Shown here: in pieces, positions 28,089-36,427 of the stretch | Numbering within the stretch: position 1 is the first letter of the stretch | Layout of the letters: each line of letters begins with the position of its first letter | Position numbers and translations under genes: made by a program | Source: Muribaculaceae bacterium | Lineage (GTDB): Bacteria > Bacteroidota > Bacteroidia > Bacteroidales > Muribaculaceae | Length of the DNA stretch: 64,000 nucleotides | Assembly (NCBI GenBank): GCA_017405965.1 | Contig: JAFQZK010000015.1 | Span: 280,354 to 344,353 of the forward strand | Reading direction: 5' to 3' | The notes under the pieces: generated by a model | Told to the model about the DNA's origin: nothing | Seen by the model: only the letters and a program-made list of their open reading frames with translations | The model's database searches: none

Positions 28089-29393
28089 TTAAAAGCATTG
28101 CAGGGCAAATGTTATGCTGTCAAAGCGTCGTGCCAGCAGGTCTTCACGCTTGATGTAGAAGTAAATGCAGCCGCCGTTGCCGAACTGCAGGTCGTGAGGC
28201 GTCTTGTCTTCCTCTTGCCAATACTCACTGGAATCGAGTTGCAACAGGAGCACATGATCAGACAGGTCTTTGACAATGGGCTTCTCAATGAGGAAGGCAT
28301 AACCGAGCATATTGCCGATGCCTTCACTTCCAGTCCAGTATTTCTCCTCCAATCGGTCAGATGCCATTTCTAATTCAATATTATCTTTGGTTTTGACTTG
28401 CTTATGTGTCAAGTGGCCAACTTCTTTAAGACACGGGAAACTCGTTCTTTGGGAAAATTGCAAGCGGCATTCCTGTAACTGGTAATGTTTGCCGAGATTC
28501 TCAGGATAATCGAGTGGATGCAGTTGTGATGAAGGCTTGTCGTTATAAATGACTCGGACACTGTTCTTCTTGCCGTCCCGTCTCATCTCGCTGAGTTCGT
28601 AGAAGAAATACAGGTGTCCGCTCGTGGGCAATAAACCCTCGCGGTCGAGGGACGCGAGGTCAGCACAATCTATTTGCAGCAGCAACGACAGGGGGTAGCC
28701 GCTTTTGTCATGTGGCCATTGGAAACCATCGGCAACATCAGGGCGACCGCCTAATTTGGAGCAACCGGCAGGCAATGGGACGTTACCGTTTCCCACCAAT
28801 GAGATCTGAATGGCATTGCGGCTGAAGGACTTGAGCAACTCCATGTAGTGACGCACCTTTTTTTTGTCTAATCTGAACTCATCGTCGTCATCGTCGGTAT
28901 CCTCGGGCAAGGGCACGAGTTTCTCGAATTCCTTGTCGATTTTGTCCATTGCGTAAGCCAGCACGAAGAACAAGACAAGTATTGCTATGAACTCTATCCA
29001 TATTGTCAACGGCGCTTCCACCATCGGCGTGTCCGGGTCGCCTTGCTGATACCAGAAATACAAGAGGACAAAATTGCCGACAAACATGCAGGAAATCAGC
29101 ACTTTCGCGGCTATCAGTTTTTTGATTTTTCTGATGTGCAAATCAATGTGGTGACTCGCCTTTTTTTTGTCAGATTCGAACTCATCGGCGGTCTCCCCGA
29201 CCAAGAATCTGACGGTTTTGTAGAGCCCGTAAAACGACAGCAGCGCGATGACAACGAAAAAGACCCGCCACGCCATATCTAGATTATTCCACCCGAGGGG
29301 CACAATGAAAAGGCTAATACCGGTTCCAAACACGCAGTAGGGCATTAGTGCAAACCCTGCCCATAGTCTGTCAGTATCTCTTGTTATGCCCAA
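28089..29393 (-). CDS. Membrane protein with a DUF1963 (YwqG-like) domain
   Basis: 434 residues. The N-terminal half has four hydrophobic segments in two similar pairs (about 10-50 and 95-165), each followed by a charged stretch with DKKK (ESDKKKASHHIDLH and FRLDKKKVRHYMELL), which looks like an internal duplication. Residues 190-434 match DUF1963/YwqG: GGRPDVADGFQWPH, LSLLLQIDCADL, GHLYFFYELSE, GNMLGYAFLIE and LLQLDSSEYW. The domain's function is unknown. Transcribed leftwards. Such YwqG proteins often occur singly in bacteria. Confidence 0.75.
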   Translation of the reverse strand: MGITRDTDRLWAGFALMPYCVFGTGISLFIVPLGWNNLDMAWRVFFVVIALLSFYGLYKTVRFLVGETADEFESDKKKASHHIDLHIRKIKKLIAAKVLISCMFVGNFVLLYFWYQQGDPDTPMVEAPLTIWIEFIAILVLFFVLAYAMDKIDKEFEKLVPLPEDTDDDDDEFRLDKKKVRHYMELLKSFSRNAIQISLVGNGNVPLPAGCSKLGGRPDVADGFQWPHDKSGYPLSLLLQIDCADLASLDREGLLPTSGHLYFFYELSEMRRDGKKNSVRVIYNDKPSSQLHPLDYPENLGKHYQLQECRLQFSQRTSFPCLKEVGHLTHKQVKTKDNIELEMASDRLEEKYWTGSEGIGNMLGYAFLIEKPIVKDLSDHVLLLQLDSSEYWQEEDKTPHDLQFGNGGCIYFYIKREDLLARRFDSITFALQCF

Positions 29394-29469
29394 ATCAGTT
29401 GATATGAGTTATGAAAATCGAGAATAGGTAATATCGCATGATTGAATTTCTCGGTCCACGATTAGGGGG

Positions 29470-30441
29470 TTACTGCTCGAGGTCGGCGATGACGTTGAGC
29501 AGGGTCTGGCCCACCTCGCCGAGGGTGGCGGCGCTGATGTGGGGCATGGTGTCGTCGATGGTGTGCCACTCGGGGCAGAAACCGGTGTCGCTGTCGCTGC
29601 GCATGTCGATGATGTCAACACAGGGGATGCCGGCGCGGTTGATGAAGACGTGGTCGTCGGTCACGGCACCGCCTTGCACGTTCTTGAAGTGGCTGCCGGC
29701 TGCTAGACTCCAGACGAGGTCCACGACTCCGCTGGCATACTGCATCGAGTAGTACTCGCGGGAGAATGTGGCATCGGGAGCGCCCACCATGTCGAGCAGG
29801 ATGCCGAACAGCGGCTTGTAACCCTGCACATGGGGGTGTGCGGCCCAGTATTGCGTGCCCAGGCCCCATGAGTCCTCGTTGTCGTTCTCGCCCATGTCCT
29901 CGGCATCCACCAGCACGATGTCGATGCCCAGCGTGGTGCCCTCGGCCTTGAGTTGCTGAGCCAGTTGCAGCAGCACGCCCACACCGCTGGCGCCGTCATT
30001 GGCACCCAGCACGGGGCGCTTGTGGTTGGCAGGATCGGGGTCGTTGTCGGCCCAGGGGCGGGTGTCCCAATGGGCGAGCAACAGCAAGCGCTGGCTGGCA
30101 TCGGGATTGATGATGCCGATGATGTTCTTGATGCCCAGCGCACCCTGGGTAGCGGTTTGCACGGTGCCCGTCTGCAAGATGACGGTGTCGCACGAGGTCT
30201 TGAGCGTCGCGATGAGCCAATCGGCACACTTGGCATGGGCCGATGTAGCGGGAACGCGAGGACCGAAATCACATTGCTGCCTTGTCAACTCGTAGGCTGC
30301 ATCGCCATTGAACTGGGCACGGCCGACTGCCGCGGTCGCTGCTGTCGTGTCGCTCGTTGCCTCGGTCGTGGTGGAACTGCCCGTGCTGCCGCATGCGGTC
30401 ATCAGGGCTGCCAGCACCATATATAATAATGTCATTTTCAT
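29470..30441 (-). CDS. Glutaminyl-peptide cyclotransferase (type II QC, M28-like fold), lipoprotein
   Basis: 323 residues. The lipobox is LMTAC at about residue 17. The fold is that of M28 zinc peptidases, but the motif set is that of bacterial type II glutaminyl cyclases: QCDFGPRVPAT, AHWDTRPWADNDP, GANDGASGVGVLLQLA, VDAEDMGEND and WHTIDDTMPHIS, the last with a zinc-site His. It cyclises N-terminal Gln of exported proteins to pyroglutamate. In Bacteroidales, signal peptidase I often leaves Gln at position 1 (as with the LRR protein here, AQ|Y or A|Q), so the enzyme may protect many exported proteins; that link is established in related oral species but inferred here. Confidence 0.85.
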   Translation of the reverse strand: MKMTLLYMVLAALMTACGSTGSSTTTEATSDTTAATAAVGRAQFNGDAAYELTRQQCDFGPRVPATSAHAKCADWLIATLKTSCDTVILQTGTVQTATQGALGIKNIIGIINPDASQRLLLLAHWDTRPWADNDPDPANHKRPVLGANDGASGVGVLLQLAQQLKAEGTTLGIDIVLVDAEDMGENDNEDSWGLGTQYWAAHPHVQGYKPLFGILLDMVGAPDATFSREYYSMQYASGVVDLVWSLAAGSHFKNVQGGAVTDDHVFINRAGIPCVDIIDMRSDSDTGFCPEWHTIDDTMPHISAATLGEVGQTLLNVIADLEQ

Positions 30442-30455
30442 AATTGACTACTAAA

Positions 30456-30512
30456 AAAGGATGCGGTATGTCTTGGTCCGCTGTGATGCGGATACGACAC
30501 ACCGCATCCTTT
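30456..30512 (-). terminator. Terminator after secG
   Basis: AAAGGATGCGGT at 30456-30467 pairs with ACCGCATCCTTT at 30501-30512. On the minus strand the stem is followed by a T run (plus-strand A run at 30453-30458). It separates the secG operon from the glutaminyl cyclase gene. Confidence 0.88.
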
Positions 30513-30537
30513 GAAAAGTTTAAGATGCAGTTGTTGA

Positions 30538-30915
30538 TTACTTGCTCTCTTCCTTAGCGGGAACAGGAACCTCCTGCTGAGCAGCAGCGGGTGCAGCGGC
30601 AGCGGGAGCCTCCTCGGCCTGGGTGCCGAAGTTGGGAGCCTGAGTCTCGCTGGTGGGCAACTTCTTGATTTGGGGAGCGCCTTCAACGATGGTGGGAGCG
30701 CTTACGAAAGCCGACCAAATGCTCAATGCGCAGATGAAGATGGCCAGACCCCAGGTTGCTTTCTCTACAAAGTCGGTGGTCTTGCGAACACCCATGAACT
30801 GGTTGTAGTTGTTCACGTTGGCAGCGAGACCGCCACCTTTGGATTTTTGAATAAGGATGACACCGATCAACAGAATCGATGCAATCGTGATCAGAATTGC
30901 TAAAATAGTGTACAT
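30538..30915 (-). CDS. secG: Preprotein translocase subunit SecG
   Basis: 125 residues. Two membrane helices (about 3-22 and 54-73) surround the conserved LIQKSKGGGLAA and MGVRKTTDFVEKATWGLA. SecG aids SecYE/SecA-driven export. The C-terminal 50 residues are rich in Ala, Pro and Glu, a low-complexity tail commonly seen in Bacteroidales SecG. It is the last gene of a tight leftward operon with the TPR-like protein (6 nt upstream) and lptE. Confidence 0.93.
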   Translation of the reverse strand: MYTILAILITIASILLIGVILIQKSKGGGLAANVNNYNQFMGVRKTTDFVEKATWGLAIFICALSIWSAFVSAPTIVEGAPQIKKLPTSETQAPNFGTQAEEAPAAAAPAAAQQEVPVPAKEESK

Positions 30916-30921
30916 TTTTTC

Positions 30922-31686
30922 TTATTTTTTGTCATTTAGTGTCTCATTTAAGACCAATTTGGTCAAAAACCGAATTTGGTCTGCAAAGTAAATGCTTTTT
31001 TCTGGATAATTCAAACTTATTCGCTTAATAATTTCAAGTGCCTGTGAATATTTGTGTCGCGCGATGTACATCTTGGCCAGACTTTCACTCAGCATGGAAT
31101 CATCGATTTCGGTAGGATTGTCGATGGTCTCATCGGCGATTTCGGCTTTCTCCTGGTCGCCAACGGGTTTGGCGATGGGAGTCTGGGCAGCCTGTTCGCC
31201 GAGTTGCATCTGTTCGGCGATGAACTGGTTGATGAGTTCGTCCTGCGAGTCGCCCTCCTTGAGTTCGACTCCGCCTTCCTCTTTCTCCTGGGCCGCCAGC
31301 ACGTCGGCATAGTCGGGTGTTGGGTTGAAGATGGCGCGACTGATGGCCTCGACTTCGGCGGGGCTGGTCTTGCCGTAGTTGTCCAGGAAACGGTCGATGG
31401 TGGTGATGGTGTCAGGCGTCTCGGGCTGAGCCTCAGGCGGGTAGAAATGCGCCATCTGGTCGGCATTGTCTCCGACAAGCAGCGACAGGGCATTACGGTC
31501 GGGGAACGAGATGGCGAGCTTGGCCAGCACGTCCTCGTTGCCCTTGACGCCGTTGTGCTTGAGGTACAACAACGCGGGCATGACGCAGTAGGGGGCCTTT
31601 TCCTGGGCCTCCTCCAGCCACTGCCTTGTCACCTCGCTGCTGCTGTCGTGAGTCAGGCGGTTGATATCGTCAATCCATGTTGTCAT
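30922..31686 (-). CDS. TPR-like cytoplasmic protein between lptE and secG
   Basis: 254 residues, no signal peptide and no membrane helix. The C-terminal part (SESLAKMYIARHKYSQALEII then ISLNYPEKSIYFADQIRF) is one clear tetratricopeptide-like unit. The N-terminal 90 residues are helical (QWLEEAQEKAPYCVMPALLYL, with AISFPDR). The middle is acidic and probably flexible. The same gene is found between lptE and secG in other Bacteroidales as far as I recall; no function is assigned. Its position suggests a link with protein or LPS export. Confidence 0.7.
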   Translation of the reverse strand: MTTWIDDINRLTHDSSSEVTRQWLEEAQEKAPYCVMPALLYLKHNGVKGNEDVLAKLAISFPDRNALSLLVGDNADQMAHFYPPEAQPETPDTITTIDRFLDNYGKTSPAEVEAISRAIFNPTPDYADVLAAQEKEEGGVELKEGDSQDELINQFIAEQMQLGEQAAQTPIAKPVGDQEKAEIADETIDNPTEIDDSMLSESLAKMYIARHKYSQALEIIKRISLNYPEKSIYFADQIRFLTKLVLNETLNDKK

Positions 31687-31742
31687 TAAATGTTCTCAGA
31701 TGACCGTACCTCAATTATCGTGCCAGAGTTGATAGCCGTCTC

Positions 31743-32258
31743 TTACCAGTCGCCCAATGTGGCATTGAAGATGAGATCAGCAAGGTCCTTGCAGATCTGG
31801 TTGCAGAGCTCGTCTTGCACGTCAACCAGCAGCTCGCTGCTGGAGAAATCGCGGTAAGCGCTGAAGGACAGGTCCTTGCTCAATGCCTGGTTCTTGTTGT
31901 TGACATACTTGACCTTGACCGTGATGGTCAGGCGGGTCTGGCTGGCGTAGGCGTCCTCGCCCACGGCTTGCGGCGAAAGCTGGTAGTTGGTGATTTCGCC
32001 CTCCATGTGCAGGTCGGCATTGCGCCCGTCGACGACGCGCAGGCGTGTCTGCTGGGCAATCATGTCGGTCATGCGGTTCTCGAACACTGATTGCAGCGGT
32101 GGATACACCAGAGCGGCACGGATGGGAAACTCGCCGAACGAGATGGTCTTATAGACGTTATAGTCGATGGACGCACCGTTGAGCGTGTAGCGCGGGATGC
32201 ATGCCTGCCAGCCCATGGCAGCAATGGCAAGGGTCAATATGACGAATAGCCGTTTCAC
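31743..32258 (-). CDS. lptE: LptE-like LPS assembly lipoprotein
   Basis: 171 residues. Matches the Bacteroidota LptE family: YTLNGASIDYNVYKTISFGEFP, AALVYPPLQSVFENRMTDMI, QTRLRVVDGRNADLHMEGEIT and a C-terminal QICKDLADLIFN helix. LptE plugs the LptD barrel in the outer membrane. The lipid-bearing Cys is probably C20 (MGWQAC), but the -3 position is Trp instead of a small aliphatic residue, so the lipobox is imperfect. The start codon overlaps the stop of the upstream regulator by 4 nt, indicating coupling. Confidence 0.85.
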   Translation of the reverse strand: MKRLFVILTLAIAAMGWQACIPRYTLNGASIDYNVYKTISFGEFPIRAALVYPPLQSVFENRMTDMIAQQTRLRVVDGRNADLHMEGEITNYQLSPQAVGEDAYASQTRLTITVKVKYVNNKNQALSKDLSFSAYRDFSSSELLVDVQDELCNQICKDLADLIFNATLGDW

Positions 32259-33511
32259 TGCTTCTCCAGGTTATATTGCTTGATCTTGCGGTACAAGGTG
32301 CGCTCCGAGATGTTGAGTTCTTGGGCGGTGAGTTTGCGTCGTCCGTTGTTGCGGCGCAGTGCGCTCTCGATGGTCTCGCGCTCGGTCTCGTCGAGCGTCT
32401 TCACCGTTTCGCCTTCAACGTCCATGGCGGCTACCTCGTCAACGTGTCCCAGGTCTTGCGGTTGCTCGCGCATGTTGCGGTAAGGCGAAGCCATGTTCAC
32501 ATCGCGGTCGCCACTGATGTCGAGCAGCGGATTGGTCTCGCGCTTGAGCTCGTGCACGGTCGAGGAGACGTGAGAAGTGGGACCGACACCGTCCATGCGC
32601 TTCTTCAGCGCATCGATTTCGGCGCGCATCGACAGGATGAGGGCGAACAGTTGCTCACGCTCGGCATTGTAGTCGAAGTTGGGTTGCGACTTCACTGTCA
32701 AGGCCGTTTCGCGGTTGCTGGGCATGTATTGTCTCAAGGTGGCTGTATCCACCGTGTTGCCCGACTCAAAGAGGGCCACCTGCTCGATGACGCTCTTGAG
32801 CTGTCGCACGTTGCCGGGCCAATGGTAGGCCTTGAGCAGTTGCTGGGCATCGTCGGTGAGCGTGACTTCGCTGGTGCGGTTATCGCTGATGAAGTTGCGC
32901 AGGAAAAGCCTGGACAGCAGCACAATGTCGTCGCCACGGTCGCGCAGGGGCGGCACGTTGATCTGCACCGTCGAGAGGCGGTAGTACAGGTCCTCGCGGA
33001 ACTTGCCGTCCTTGACGGCCTGCAACATGTCCTTGTTGGTGGCAGCCACGACGCGGATGTTGGTCTTGCGCACGGTGCTGTCGCCCACACGCATGTATTC
33101 GCCGTTCTCGAGCACACGCAGCAGGCGCGCTTGGGTGCTCATCGGCATCTCGGCCACCTCGTCGAGGAAGATGACGCCGCCGTCGGCCTCCTCAAAGTAA
33201 CCCTTGTGGTCGGCGATAGCGCCGGTGAACGAACCCTTGACATGGCCAAAGAGTTCACTGTCGATGGTGCCCTCGGGGATGGCGCCGCAGTTCACGGCGA
33301 TGTATTTCTTGTGCTTGCGGGGGCTGCACTCATGGATGATTTTGGGGAAGGACTCCTTACCCGAGCCGCTCTCGCCGATGATGAGCACGCTCAGGTCGAT
33401 GGGGGCCACGAGCATCGCACGGCGGATGGCGGCAAGGAGTGCCTGTGATTGTCCCACGATGCCGAATCGCTGCATCATGGCACGGATGTTATTGTCGGTT
33501 ATCGTTGCCAT
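32255..33511 (-). CDS. Sigma-54-dependent-type AAA+ transcriptional activator
   Basis: 418 residues. It lacks an N-terminal receiver domain; the AAA+ domain starts almost at once. Walker A is IGESGSGKES, the sigma-54 contact loop is GSFTGA (Ala replaced by Ser at position 2), Walker B is GGVIFLDEVAEM, and the R-fingers lie in FREDLYYRL. Residues 375-418 hold a Fis-type helix-turn-helix (LTAQELNISERTLYRKIKQY). The gene shares ends with both neighbours (13-nt overlap with the acyltransferase, 4-nt overlap with lptE), so it is made with envelope proteins. What it regulates and what it senses are not known. Confidence 0.88.
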   Translation of the reverse strand: MATITDNNIRAMMQRFGIVGQSQALLAAIRRAMLVAPIDLSVLIIGESGSGKESFPKIIHECSPRKHKKYIAVNCGAIPEGTIDSELFGHVKGSFTGAIADHKGYFEEADGGVIFLDEVAEMPMSTQARLLRVLENGEYMRVGDSTVRKTNIRVVAATNKDMLQAVKDGKFREDLYYRLSTVQINVPPLRDRGDDIVLLSRLFLRNFISDNRTSEVTLTDDAQQLLKAYHWPGNVRQLKSVIEQVALFESGNTVDTATLRQYMPSNRETALTVKSQPNFDYNAEREQLFALILSMRAEIDALKKRMDGVGPTSHVSSTVHELKRETNPLLDISGDRDVNMASPYRNMREQPQDLGHVDEVAAMDVEGETVKTLDETERETIESALRRNNGRRKLTAQELNISERTLYRKIKQYNLEKQ

Positions 33512-34398
33512 TTCTTCATTTTATAGGTTTCTGATTTCAGGAAGACGCCGAGTTCCTCGGGCGTCTTGTACTGTGCGTATTCCTCAGGCATGATGGGGTC
33601 ATGCACGCTCACGCGGAAGTCGTAACTCTTGCGGCGGAACATCTCGGAGGGCAACCTGAGTGTCCTCAGTTTCCAGCTGATGGCGCCCAGCACGAGCGAG
33701 ATCCAGCTGTTGTGTCCGTGGATATAGATGGGGATGACGGGCACCTTGAGTTTCTGGATCAGGCGCATGATCACGGGTTGCCACTCGCGGTCCTCGACGC
33801 GCAGTTTCCACGTCAGTTTGCTCACGGCACCGGCGGGGAAGAATCCCATCGGGTGTCCGGCCTTGACGTGCTTGAGCGTGTCGCTGATGCCCTGCATCGA
33901 CACGGCCTTCTTGGCGGGGTCGTCGCTGGCAAGCGCATCGACGGTGATGAAGTTGGGCATCATGCCGCCAATCTTGCTCAGCATCATGTTGACCATGAAC
34001 TTGTAGTCGGGGCGATGCTGACCGATGATGTGAATCATCATCACGCCGTCGACGGCTCCAAAGGGGTGGTTGGTCACCGTGATAAAGGGACCCTCGGGCA
34101 GGTTGTCGAGCACCTCACCGTTATCGTAGGTGATGGTGGCATTCAGGTCCTTGAGCACTCCGGTGCAGAAGGGAACGCCCGGTGTGTGGCAGTTGTGGCC
34201 GTGAATCCAGTTGGCGTCGTCCATGTCCAGCAGGTGGAACAACCACTTGACCAGCTTGGGCTTGCCGTCGAAGAACGGCACCATCTTGCGGATGTCGTCG
34301 TAGTCCAGAATGTCGGGCTTGATGGGCTGAATCGGCTCTTGCTGTTGCTCTTGAGGCTGCTCTACTGGCTTGTTTTGCTCTATTTTATTCTCTTCCAT
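33499..34398 (-). CDS. PlsC/hemolysin-type lysophospholipid acyltransferase family protein
   Basis: 299 residues. The acyltransferase motif is VTNHPFGAVDG (His plus Asp), followed by the substrate loop GFFPAGAVSKL and VIPIYIHGHNSW. Residues 1-25 are Gln/Glu/Pro-rich and probably disordered. It is close to the hemolysin/OlsA-type branch that acylates lyso-ornithine, lyso-glycine or related aminolipids in Bacteroidota, but the exact substrate is not shown. It opens a leftward operon with the sigma-54-type activator, lptE, the TPR-like gene and secG. A TACCTTTG box lies at 34429-34436 on the minus strand, with a weak -33. Confidence 0.85.
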   Translation of the reverse strand: MEENKIEQNKPVEQPQEQQQEPIQPIKPDILDYDDIRKMVPFFDGKPKLVKWLFHLLDMDDANWIHGHNCHTPGVPFCTGVLKDLNATITYDNGEVLDNLPEGPFITVTNHPFGAVDGVMMIHIIGQHRPDYKFMVNMMLSKIGGMMPNFITVDALASDDPAKKAVSMQGISDTLKHVKAGHPMGFFPAGAVSKLTWKLRVEDREWQPVIMRLIQKLKVPVIPIYIHGHNSWISLVLGAISWKLRTLRLPSEMFRRKSYDFRVSVHDPIMPEEYAQYKTPEELGVFLKSETYKMKKWQR

Positions 34399-34558
34399 TA
34401 TGATGATAGTTCTTCTCTAATTTTTTTGCAAAGGTACAACGTTTTTTCGGGAACTGACACACCTGGAGTGTTAAAATATGACATTTTGGCAGAAAATGGT
34501 ACTGTGCATACATCTCAACGCTATAGGAATGGGGTCAAATCAGCGACGTAGCAAAAGA

Positions 34559-34589
34559 AAGGCAACCGTCGCTGTAACGCGGTTGCCTT
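34559..34589 (-). terminator. Terminator after the small membrane protein gene
   Basis: AAGGCAACCG at 34559-34568 pairs with CGGTTGCCTT at 34580-34589. The leftward side has TTTCTTTTGC. Confidence 0.8.
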
Positions 34590-34647
34590 CCTGTAGGTTA
34601 TCATGCCGTCGTCAAGACGTGAGCACGGTCATGAGCGTCGGGTGATT

Positions 34648-35217
34648 TCACTCCTTTTTCTCTTCCTCGTTCTCTTTGGACTTGGATTCAGCCTCCTTGT
34701 AAGGGTTGGGCTTGAGAAGCATCGAGTCGAGTTCGATTTTGGTGACCACGTTGCGTGAATTGCCGCGCCACAGGACAGCGCCCTTATATTCGTTGTAGGT
34801 GAGGACGACACGCTGGCCGTCGCCGGCGAGGCGCATCGCGTCACGGGCGAGGCTGTCGGTGGGAATCGAGAAGAGGAAATCGCTCTTCATCACGCCGATG
34901 TCGCCCTGGATGTAACCCTCGCTGATCATCTCGCCCTCAAAGGTCTTGAACAAGGTGCCCTCGTTGTTGACCTTCATGATCCAGCCTTTCTCCTGGCTCA
35001 CGCGATAGGGATGGAAATAGTATTGCCATACCCACCAGCCCAAGAAGATGGCCATAGCGATGATGATGAGTGCCAGGAGCACCTTGACCGAGTAGCCACG
35101 GCGTTCGATGGTGGCCTCCTTGATCTCGCGGTCCTCGCGTTCCTGCTCGGTTTCTCGATGAGTTTGCGGCTGTTCTTCAGGGGCGCTCTCGAAATAATCG
35201 TCAAAATTGTCGTCCAT
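34648..35217 (-). CDS. Single-helix membrane protein of unknown function
   Basis: 189 residues: an acidic cytoplasmic head (1-42), one membrane helix (about 45-66, VLLALIIIAMAIFLGWWVW) and a periplasmic part. The latter has the Bacteroidales-conserved block GWIMKVNNEGTLFKTFEGEM and later NEYKGAVLWRGNSRNVVTKIE. Similar proteins are sometimes labelled 6-phosphogluconate dehydrogenase in databases; nothing here supports that. The tail is a charged Glu/Lys run. It is transcribed leftwards after the flippase-like gene, with 28 nt between. Confidence 0.7.
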   Translation of the reverse strand: MDDNFDDYFESAPEEQPQTHRETEQEREDREIKEATIERRGYSVKVLLALIIIAMAIFLGWWVWQYYFHPYRVSQEKGWIMKVNNEGTLFKTFEGEMISEGYIQGDIGVMKSDFLFSIPTDSLARDAMRLAGDGQRVVLTYNEYKGAVLWRGNSRNVVTKIELDSMLLKPNPYKEAESKSKENEEEKKE

Positions 35218-35245
35218 TGTGATGCGGGTTATTTAATGAGTATGG

Positions 35246-36298
35246 TTAGAGTTTGATTTCGTCGTTAGTGGTCTCGACCACGGTCTTGCCGGTCTCGATG
35301 CGTCGGCGGTCAATGGCCATGCTGATGAAGGCATAGATGCCCAGCACGATGAGCAGTAAGGTCTGGAAGCCCCAGACGAGCATGGCAAATGCCGATGCCC
35401 GCGGGTCGAAGTTGCCGGGATTGAACACGCCCACACCGTAGAGCGACAGGCCGAAGATGGTGGCCACGTGCCATGCACCCAGTCCGCCATTAGTGGGGAT
35501 GCCCATGCCGATGCTGCTGAGCACGAACACGACCAGCACGGCGAGAACCGACAGGTTGCTGGTGAACGAGAAGGCCTGGCAAGCCAGGTAGAGTTGCAGG
35601 AAATAGCATCCCCAGATGAGGAAGGTGAGCAACAGGAACCACCACTTGCCGTCCATGCGCGTGATGGCAGCGAAGCCTTCCCACAGGTTGCGGGCCATGA
35701 GCTGGATCTTCTTGATGATCTTGTTCTCGGTCTTCATGATCAGCAGCCAGCCGAAGGCGGCGATGACAATAATGGTGCCCATCCACACGCGGGCGTCGCT
35801 GACGATGTTCATGAGGTTCTCCTTCATCTGCGGGTAAGCGTCAAAGAACTGTCCGAAGGCATTCTGTGCCAGCAGGAAGGTGATCAGCGTCAACGTCAGC
35901 ACGGTGACGGTGTCGGTGAGGCGGTCGGCGACCATCGAGCCCATCACTTGAGTCACCGAGGCCTTCTGGCGGTTGGCAATGTAGCCGCAGCGCCACACCT
36001 CGCCCAGACGCGGGAATACCAGGTTGACGGCATAGGTGCCGAAAATGCTGTTCACCACAGCGCTGAACGACGGTTTCACGTCGATGGCATTGAGCTGGAG
36101 ACGCCAGCGCAGGGCCCTGAACACATGGCTCAGGATGCTCACGACAGCCACTGCTACAAACCACCAGTAATTGACGTCGGTTTTCAGGGTGTCCATCATG
36201 CTGGCCATGTCAACATTCTTGTACAGGAACCACATCAGTCCCACTCCGATGACCAACGGAATGCCGTATTTGATGAGATAGGAAATCGCCTTTTTCAC
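35246..36298 (-). CDS. Lysylphosphatidylglycerol-synthase-type flippase (UPF0104)
   Basis: 350 residues from a GTG at 36298 (encoding VKKAISYLIKYG), chosen because no ATG lies near the family's usual start and the frame upstream runs through the promoter. About eight membrane helices. Motifs such as RLGEVWRCGYIANRQKAS and the late SSIGMGIPTNGGLGAWHVA identify the LPG_synthase_TM family. Such proteins flip lipids or other amphiphiles; no lysyl-transferase domain is fused, so this is not a full MprF. Divergent from rsmA, with which it shares a 130-nt control region. Confidence 0.82.
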   Translation of the reverse strand: MKKAISYLIKYGIPLVIGVGLMWFLYKNVDMASMMDTLKTDVNYWWFVAVAVVSILSHVFRALRWRLQLNAIDVKPSFSAVVNSIFGTYAVNLVFPRLGEVWRCGYIANRQKASVTQVMGSMVADRLTDTVTVLTLTLITFLLAQNAFGQFFDAYPQMKENLMNIVSDARVWMGTIIVIAAFGWLLIMKTENKIIKKIQLMARNLWEGFAAITRMDGKWWFLLLTFLIWGCYFLQLYLACQAFSFTSNLSVLAVLVVFVLSSIGMGIPTNGGLGAWHVATIFGLSLYGVGVFNPGNFDPRASAFAMLVWGFQTLLLIVLGIYAFISMAIDRRRIETGKTVVETTNDEIKL

Positions 36299-36360
36299 GT
36301 TTTTTCTTATTTTATTGAGTAAAAATGTCGCTTGATGCAGCAAAACGCCAAAAAAATGGC

Positions 36361-36410
36361 TACCTTTGCAATATAATTGCAATTGTTGCGCATCAAAGCG
36401 TGCAAAGGTA
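36361..36410. promoter_or_regulatory. Overlapping divergent -7 boxes with a palindrome
   Basis: TACCTTTG on the plus strand at 36361-36368 (for rsmA) and TACCTTTG on the minus strand at 36403-36410 (for the flippase). Between them is the inverted repeat TTGCAAT-ATA-ATTGCAA at 36366-36382. The two transcripts would overlap at their 5' ends. The -33 elements are weak on both sides. Confidence 0.5.
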
Positions 36411-36427
36411 ACAATAAATGGCCAATT

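Noticed and set aside
28089-29393. Immunity protein of a toxin pair
   Set aside because: YwqG/DUF1963 proteins can accompany toxins, but no toxin gene or secreted polymorphic domain lies beside it.
34648-35217. 6-phosphogluconate dehydrogenase
   Set aside because: Homologues carry this label in databases, but the protein has one membrane helix and no NADP-binding or sugar-phosphate motifs.
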